NCBI GenBank assembly: GCA_933207985.1
Contig: OW240913.1
Coordinates: 324,859,700-324,923,699 of the forward strand
Length of the DNA: 64,000 nt
Reading direction: 5' to 3'
Origin: Pelobates cultripes
Taxonomy: Eukaryota > Chordata > Amphibia > Anura > Pelobatidae
The notes under the pieces were generated by a model. It made no database searches, had not been told where the DNA came from, and was given only the letters and a program-made list of their open reading frames with translations. The translations under genes and the position numbers were made by a program. How positions within the stretch are numbered: position 1 is the stretch's first letter; the number at the start of each line of letters is the position of its first letter. This document shows, one piece after another, positions 58,480-64,000 of the stretch.

Positions 58480-59224
58480 TTATTGAGAACCTCCAGCACA
58501 CTGCCCCATGCAAGAACCTGTGTAATATGAATGAATGAATAGAGAAGTTTCACTTTCCTTCTCTTTGTACAGACACCGATTGACCAGAGCTCCTGATGAG
58601 AGCTAGTCTGAGTGGAGTTAAAGGTAAGTGGGGTGTAAAGGAATACATTATTTAAATACATGTTGGTATTGAAGCAGTTATGTGGTGGTCCGTAAGATTC
58701 TCATTTATTTTTTTTCTTATGCATTTTTTTGTTACAAAAAGCCGTGGAATTCATTATTTTGGTATTTTGATTTTAACTTGAATATCGATATTTTAAAGTG
58801 TTTTTATAAGTTATTCCATTTCCCACACACTTGGCTATACTTTCATCCTAACATTCTTTTAAACCACATTACTACAATAACACTTGGGAGAATTGCTATT
58901 ATGATTTTAAAAGGAAATTAATGATTTTTTTTAAAGTAATTCCACTTATATTTAAATACAATATTTAATAAGTAATAAGAGGTTCATGATTTTATATTTC
59001 CTGCTAAGTAAATTTCTTTCACATTGTTTGCCTCCTACTGTAGAGATGAAGTAAGCTGTGAAAAAGCTACTTTGTCCTAACTGAATGAAAGTCAGTATGT
59101 ATGTGTTTATCAGATCAGAGAAAGCTTCAACCTAAAGGTTGACATTTATAAAATAAGTACATTATTAATTGCATAGCAAACATCTAAAAGTTGAGCAATT
59201 ATTATGTAAACGACTGAAAAGCTC
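58480..59224. other. Non-coding, with an exon-like island
   Basis: Mostly AT-rich. Positions 58573-58623 are framed by a good acceptor (ctttgtacag) and donor (aaggtaagt), but all three frames contain stops. Confidence 0.4.
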
Positions 59225-59438
59225 TCACATGGTGAGAATTCAAAGTAACTTAATGTAGTTGTTCTGGTTAGTATAGTCAGTACACTAATCAGATGGCCAC
59301 TAGAAGTGCTTCTTGGGTCAGTGCTGCACAGTGTGTAGCTGAACTTTCCCAACAGAGATGCATTCAGTTCAGTTACTCTTGACTTAAATTTTAAACTCAC
59401 TTTGAATTCACTTTAAACTCTCACTTTAGTAAATAACC
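59225..59438. mobile_element. MITE fragments
   Basis: Left part: internal text of the first TTAA-MITE family (atggccactagaagtgcttc). Right part: the end ctctcactttagtaaataac of the 8531-type MITE. Confidence 0.55.
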
Positions 59439-59441
59439 TTG

Positions 59442-59759
59442 TTAACCCTTTAAAGATGGCGGGCATGCTATGCAGTCCTTAAGGAGGCTGTCATCAACGC
59501 CTCCAGGTGGCATAGCACATCCCTGCCGTCCTTACTGCTTACCTGCTCAACGCTGTTTCCCTTTCGGAGATCTTGCTGGGGGAACTTGACATCCCAGGCA
59601 GTCACCCCGCTGCAAGTCTGGGCCTCCCGGGCCATGTGATCATGAGGATGTTGTGATCACATGACCAGAATAGCCGGATCAGCAGTGCCTGCAGGGGGAC
59701 TGCCTGGGCTGTCAGACAGGCCTCTCGAAGCAGAAAAAAAAGCATTTTATTAAATAAAA

Positions 59760-59801
<42 letters not shown>

Positions 59802-60186
59802 TACACACACACATATATATATCTATATATATTTATTTATGATCTAAGTACTTTTAAATAGACATATAGATACACTATCATTCTAAGTGTAAAAATGTAT
59901 TTATATCAACATACACTTACACTTGTACACTTGGAATGAAATTATATATATGCTGTAAACCACTCATATTTGAGTTCAGTGATGTCTCACAAGTACAACA
60001 GTACTGTGACACATGTCTAGGTTTCATGGTGTTTTCCAAGGTTATACCCCCATCATGGCATACCATTTGTAAAAGTAGACAATTCAAAGTATTTAAAATT
60101 AGGTATGTCCAGTCTTTTTTAGTAACCACTTAGTCACAAACCCTGGCCAAAATTAGCGTTCATATTTGTTTTTTGCATTTTTCACA
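59442..60186. mobile_element. piggyBac-like element, right end lost
   Basis: TTAA at 59442-59445, then ccctttaaag. It shares with 41054-43184 the ccatgtgatca foldback, gcagggggactgcctg, and a 3' block (gtatgtccagtctttttt, ggccaaaattagcgttca). A TA run is at 59762-59797. Conserved minus-strand readings in the two copies reflect DNA similarity. Confidence 0.7.
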
Positions 60187-60829
60187 TATCCTTGTCCGGG
60201 ATGGCAGAATTTCTCCTTAGGCACCTGCCTACAAGCACCTATTTTGTAGGGAGCACCTATTTACATCACTTATAATGTGTCTTTTACCAACCTAATTGGG
60301 CTGGTGTGGGAAGATAAGTACCAGGAGCCTTGGCCAGTGTCCTCTGTAGTCTACTCAGCTTCCTATGCCTGATAGTAGAGCTGCTGAAGCAGTTATAGAG
60401 GGTATGAAACTCAGTTCTGTCCCAGCTCCTCCAGTGTCTCTGTGTGAGGCTGGACAGGAAGTGTAATGGATCACTTCCCATCTGCCACTAACAGCCTTTC
60501 ACACAGGTAATGCCGTACAGTAGGAGCAGGGACAGCATTACGTTATCCACACATTATGACAGATCCTACAGCTCTGCTATCAATCATAGGAAAGTAAGTA
60601 TTTTGCCAATAACCCTTCACACTCCACATAACTGTACCCTAGACACCTTTTTTCCCTAAACGAATGTTTAACCTGTCCTAAAACCTAAACAAACTTTTTA
60701 GTCTTTAAACAAACCTTAGTCCCAAATTTAAGCACTCAAAGCCTAAACCTGAAAAAAACTTTACCTTAATCCTAGGGTTAACTCCTCTTACAAATTAAAC
60801 ACATCATGTCAACCAATGCTAAATTTGAA
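60187..60829. other. Non-coding, unclassified
   Basis: No gene or termini recognised; the 60284-60481 minus ORF has no domain. Confidence 0.5.
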
Positions 60830-60844
60830 ATTAAAAAACAAAAT

Positions 60845-61600
60845 CGGACAAACTTAATCTTAATTACAAAGAAAGACAGGTCCTTAAGGAATTACAAGCA
60901 GACAAAGACATCATTATAAAACTAGCAGACAAGGGTGGAGGCCTTGTTATTCTTTCAAAAGAAATGTACATAGAGGAAGTCAATGATCCTAGTCCTCAGA
61001 TAAAAATGGTTTTAAACAATTATTTAACCAAAGGAAGCAATCTCAATATTCTTAACAAACAAGAATATAATTATCTAAATAAAATGTATCCAAAAATTTT
61101 GGTTATTTACTTTTTACCCAAGATACACAAAAATGAATCCTGTCCTCTGGGTCACCTAATTGTTTCAGGGATTAACTCCCTTTTATCTAACTTATCAAAA
61201 TATAATGACATTTTACTCCAACCTTTTGTAAAAAAAAAAATAAAATCATATTTAAAAGATTCCATGTCTCTTTTGCTTTTTTTTTTTTAAAGGATTTCAC
61301 ATGGCACTCTAATTATATAATTATATAATTATATCCTGGTGACTTGCGATGTACAATCCCTTTACACAATTATTCCACACCAAAAGAGATGTAAAGCAGT
61401 CACCAGAATATTAAAGAAAAAGGATCCCTGAGTCTTAAATTGATTTTATGCAAGAAGGTATAGAGATTATTTAAAAAAAAAAAAACTATTACTTTTGGTT
61501 TTTGGATTCCTTTTATCTTCAAAAAAGAGGCACAGCGATGGGGACTAGGTTTGCCCCCAGCTATGCCAACTTATTTATGGCTGATTGGGAAACATAAGCT
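60845..61600 (+). pseudogene. PLE-C RT N-terminal and palm region
   Basis: The reading gives I-I-I-K-L-A-D-K-G-G-G-L-V-I-L (about 60911-60955), then Y-N-Y-L-N and Y-F-L-P-K-I-H-K near 61110 and I-V-S-G-I-N-S-L-L near 61160, the PLE RT fingers/palm motifs. After a run of Ts (61279-61290) the frame is lost; V-T-C-D-V-Q-S-L near 61335 marks the first catalytic Asp motif (D-V-x-S-L). Near 61540 A-T-A-M-G-T-R-F-A-P-S-Y-A-N is readable across frames. Stops and indels make it inactive. Confidence 0.82.
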
Positions 61601-62387
61601 GTATGGGGAGACCATAGCTGGCGGGCAAACCTGGTCTCATATTTCCTCTTTATTGATTATTATTTTTTTATCTGGAATGGTTCTGAAAGTTCTATTATCT
61701 CTTTTTTTAAAATATCTTAATGCAAATGACAAGGGTATCATTTTAACCACCGAATTTAGTAAAGAAGAAATTCTTATTATTATCGAAGAGGGTACTATAA
61801 ACACAGAGACTTTTTTCAAAAAGGTTTGTACAAACACTGTCATTGATCAAAATAGTTGCCACTATACCCCTTGGCTTGAAAGTGCCCCAAAAAGCCAATT
61901 TTTAAGATTAAAAATAAATTGCTCAAAACCAGAAGATTTTGAAGAACAAACTACCATTTTAAAAAATAAATTTTTAGATAAAAACTATTCAGAAGATAAA
62001 TTAAATGCAATATTAACAAAAGGAAAGTCAAATGAAGGGGATAGTCTCCTTACATATAAAGATAAGAGCACCAACAAAAAGACCATACCATCCATTCCGA
62101 TTATATTTGACTATAACAACCAAAACAGAGAGAACAAAAAATTAATCCAAAAACACTGGCACATCTTACAACAAGAGGATGTTCTTAATATGATTATTCC
62201 CGAAAAGCCTAACATCATATTCAGAGGTGCACTAAATTTCAAATCCCTTCTCACAAATATTTTTACTAAAAATAAGTTAACTAAACCTTCCACTTTATCA
62301 AATATAAAATGTTTTTATTTATATTTTATATGTGTTCTATATGCTCTTATAATGTTTTCTTATAAATTTATATCATATTTATTATGA
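61551..62387 (+). pseudogene. PLE-C RT C-terminal/connection region
   Basis: The 278-codon ORF includes L-F-M-A-D-W-like text in the other frame, then L-N-A-N-D-K-G-I-I-L-T, F-F-K-K-V-C-T-N, P-K-S-Q-F-L-R-L-K-I-N-C, I-I-F-D-Y-N, K-H-W-H-I-L and F-R-G-A-L-N-F-K-S-L-L. These parallel PLE-B residues 11-127 closely. The RT YIDD box is not visible: the corresponding DNA near 61660 is frameshifted. After about 62290 the frame leaves PLE sequence, so the endonuclease is deleted. Confidence 0.82.
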
Positions 62388-63106
62388 ACCCACTTCAGTA
62401 TTTATACTCTATATGTGTTATTTTTACTTTTAGATGTTTATATTACTGTATATTTATGTTTTAATTCTCAGCTCACTAAATCCACTCCTTATACTATATT
62501 TAGTTTTATTTTGCCTGAATTATCTAATGTTTTGTTTGATTACCATAAAACTATGATAAATACCCCCTGCTTCTATATTCACTTTAATATTTAATTGCAC
62601 ACAGCTTTTATCCTTTACATAATACCAAAAAGTAATATCTGCTATTAATTTGCCATCACTAGCCCTCAACAAAGATGGCCGCCCCCTCTCACAACTCGGA
62701 CATTAAACTGCCCAAGATACTACATTTCACACATTACCCAATAATCTCAATAACCAAATTTTTCCTTTTACGAGGCTAATTTTCTTTAAAACTTCTTTTA
62801 AAAAAACGATCTCTGTATGCTTACCCTTCTCACACCTCCATATAGCACCATACAGTTTGTGGCCGCCGCAATTTCGCGTCATACCACTCTTTTATTATTC
62901 CACATATTTTTAACATAATACACAATGTATAACCTTTTAAGTCATAGTCCAAAGCTCTTAAACATATTTTACTCAAAAAACAAACATTATTTCTCTTATT
63001 GTAAATAGTTATTGGGAATTGTATTAATCATTGTCATGTGACCGCGGTCACATGACCTGTGACGTCATTTTGGAGACAAAATTCAAATTTGTGTCATTCA
63101 GTTAAC

Positions 63107-63114
63107 TATATAAA
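63107..63114 (+). promoter_or_regulatory. TATA-like box of PLE-C
   Basis: tatataaa, downstream of gtcatgtgaccgcggtcaca-type palindrome and tgacgtca, 31 nt before the hammerhead-like motif. Confidence 0.45.
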
Positions 63115-63144
63115 TCAAAGCTGCTGGGCATTTTTTTTTACTTC

Positions 63145-63176
63145 ACTTGAAAAAGCCTAATAGGGCGAAATGCGTT
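63145..63176 (+). ncRNA. Hammerhead-ribozyme-like motif (PLE-C)
   Basis: CTTGAAAA, a gcct/gggc-type stem with an aata loop, then GAAATGCGTT. The AT-gc-GT stem III remains possible; the 5' core (CUUGAAAA for CUGANGA) is degraded. Confidence 0.4.
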
Positions 63177-64000
63177 GTAATTTTAAATTCTCTTTAATGA
63201 AAGTAATATGTTTAGACTACCTATTTGCCTGGGTCAGTCTTTTATACTTTTATTATTTAATTTTATTCATACCTGGCACATCTCATCACCTGACACATCA
63301 GACTCATCATCCAAAGAATCCTAGGTAGGGATTGTTCCACCCACACCTAAAACATTGAACGGTCCATCTGCTCTTTAAATTGTAAGTACATCTCCTTCTA
63401 TTATTTATACTTACATATATGGAGAGCACTATGGGCCTTCCTCTCTCCTTTTCTTGCATATAACCTACACTACAACTACCGTCAGAGGGATATCCTACAA
63501 GTGGGGAGTTTAAATACCACTGAAAGCTGTTTTACCGAGAGCTGGTTATAGCTCTAAAAGACGTGAGTTGGCAATTTTTATCTCAGTGTTGTCTACAGTC
63601 CACAGACTTACAATATTGCACTATTGGTTTCCTATGTTTTCTTTTGCATATGCTGCTAATGTTTGAAGTCACACCATAAACGTCTTTTGAACACTTCAAG
63701 ATTTTTATGCTCCAAAAAGACTTTTTACCTCTTATATTTGGTACCTTTGTATTTTCTATTGTATATTTCATAAATTATTATTGCTATTTTAGTTATTTAT
63801 CAGTTTTATTTGGTGCAACCTGTATCCTTTGTTCCGTTTGTTCAGTTTTCTCCTGAAGGGTTTGAGGGTTACCCTTTTTTTCAGGTGTACAGCCTCCCTG
63901 TGATTAGTTATTGTAGCGCTGTTCCACCCTTGCTCTTTAATGCTAAATTTAACCCCACTCTAACCTTAAACCCAATAAATTTAAACATCCCCTTATACTA

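Larger units (their letters stand above)
60830..63940 (+). mobile_element. PLE-C: Penelope-like element without endonuclease
   Basis: RT text runs from about 60845 to 62290, then stops where the Cys cluster and GIY-YIG domain should begin. AT-rich DNA follows, with a perfect 24-bp palindrome (63033-63056), tgacgtca, a TATA box and a hammerhead-like motif (63145-63176). The right limit, near gtagcgctgtt (63913-63923), is estimated. Confidence 0.8.

Overview
This window is non-coding, repeat-dense vertebrate DNA, most likely from an anuran amphibian. The clues are the repeat families: TTAA-flanked elements with AGGRR-type ends (the T2/Kolobok style known from frogs), frog-type CR1/L2 3' tails (gcgctatataaat followed by aat repeats), L1 copies with two ORFs, Penelope-like elements (PLEs) with GIY-YIG endonuclease, Tc1 and hAT remnants, and several solo LTRs. 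I found no host protein-coding gene, tRNA or rRNA. Every ORF that can be interpreted belongs to a transposable element, to a simple or minisatellite repeat, or is an antisense shadow.

Layout. 1-2.3 kb: an LTR fragment split by a palindromic hAT MITE, then a solo LTR. 2.3-16.2 kb: AT-rich sequence with scattered MITE pieces and an orientation-inverted minisatellite near 5.4-5.9 kb. 16.2-17.9 kb: a solo LTR split by a TA-flanked MITE that carries its own minisatellite. 19.7-20.3 kb: a deleted Tc1 relic next to a short element with 19-bp flanking repeats. 21.5-33.3 kb: a decayed but nearly full-length L1, opened by a CR1/L2 element (itself invaded by GC-rich foldback DNA) and by a 3.6-kb non-autonomous hAT; the L1 endonuclease reading resumes across the hAT. 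35.6-37.9 kb: an unclassified repeat and the 3' half of PLE-A. 39.4-39.9 kb: a CR1/L2 RT fragment. 41.1-43.2 kb: a TTAA-flanked, piggyBac-like non-autonomous element. 43.2-44.1 kb: an inverted-arm element with a 15-bp target duplication. 44.2-45.9 kb: two complete TTAA MITEs. 46.2-47.2 kb: a solo LTR. 47.3-51.2 kb: an antisense L1. 51.4-54.3 kb: antisense PLE-B with a 301-codon uninterrupted endonuclease ORF. 54.3-57.1 kb: tails and unclassified repeats. 57.2-58.5 kb: a solo LTR. 59.2-60.2 kb: DNA-element pieces. 60.8-63.9 kb: PLE-C, with RT but no endonuclease.

The most interesting signal is a recurring hairpin motif (TGA-rGAA, short stem-loop, then cGAAACGCG) in the PLEs and several other elements. 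It resembles a hammerhead ribozyme core with one extra base. In the three PLEs it lies 31-64 nt downstream of a TATA box and below CRE-like or GTCAC palindromes, which suggests a shared promoter-ribozyme module. Other notable structures are a hairpin conserved between LTR copies with one compensatory base-pair change, and two perfect AT hairpins inside the piggyBac-like element. All family assignments come from reading motifs and termini; no database search was run.
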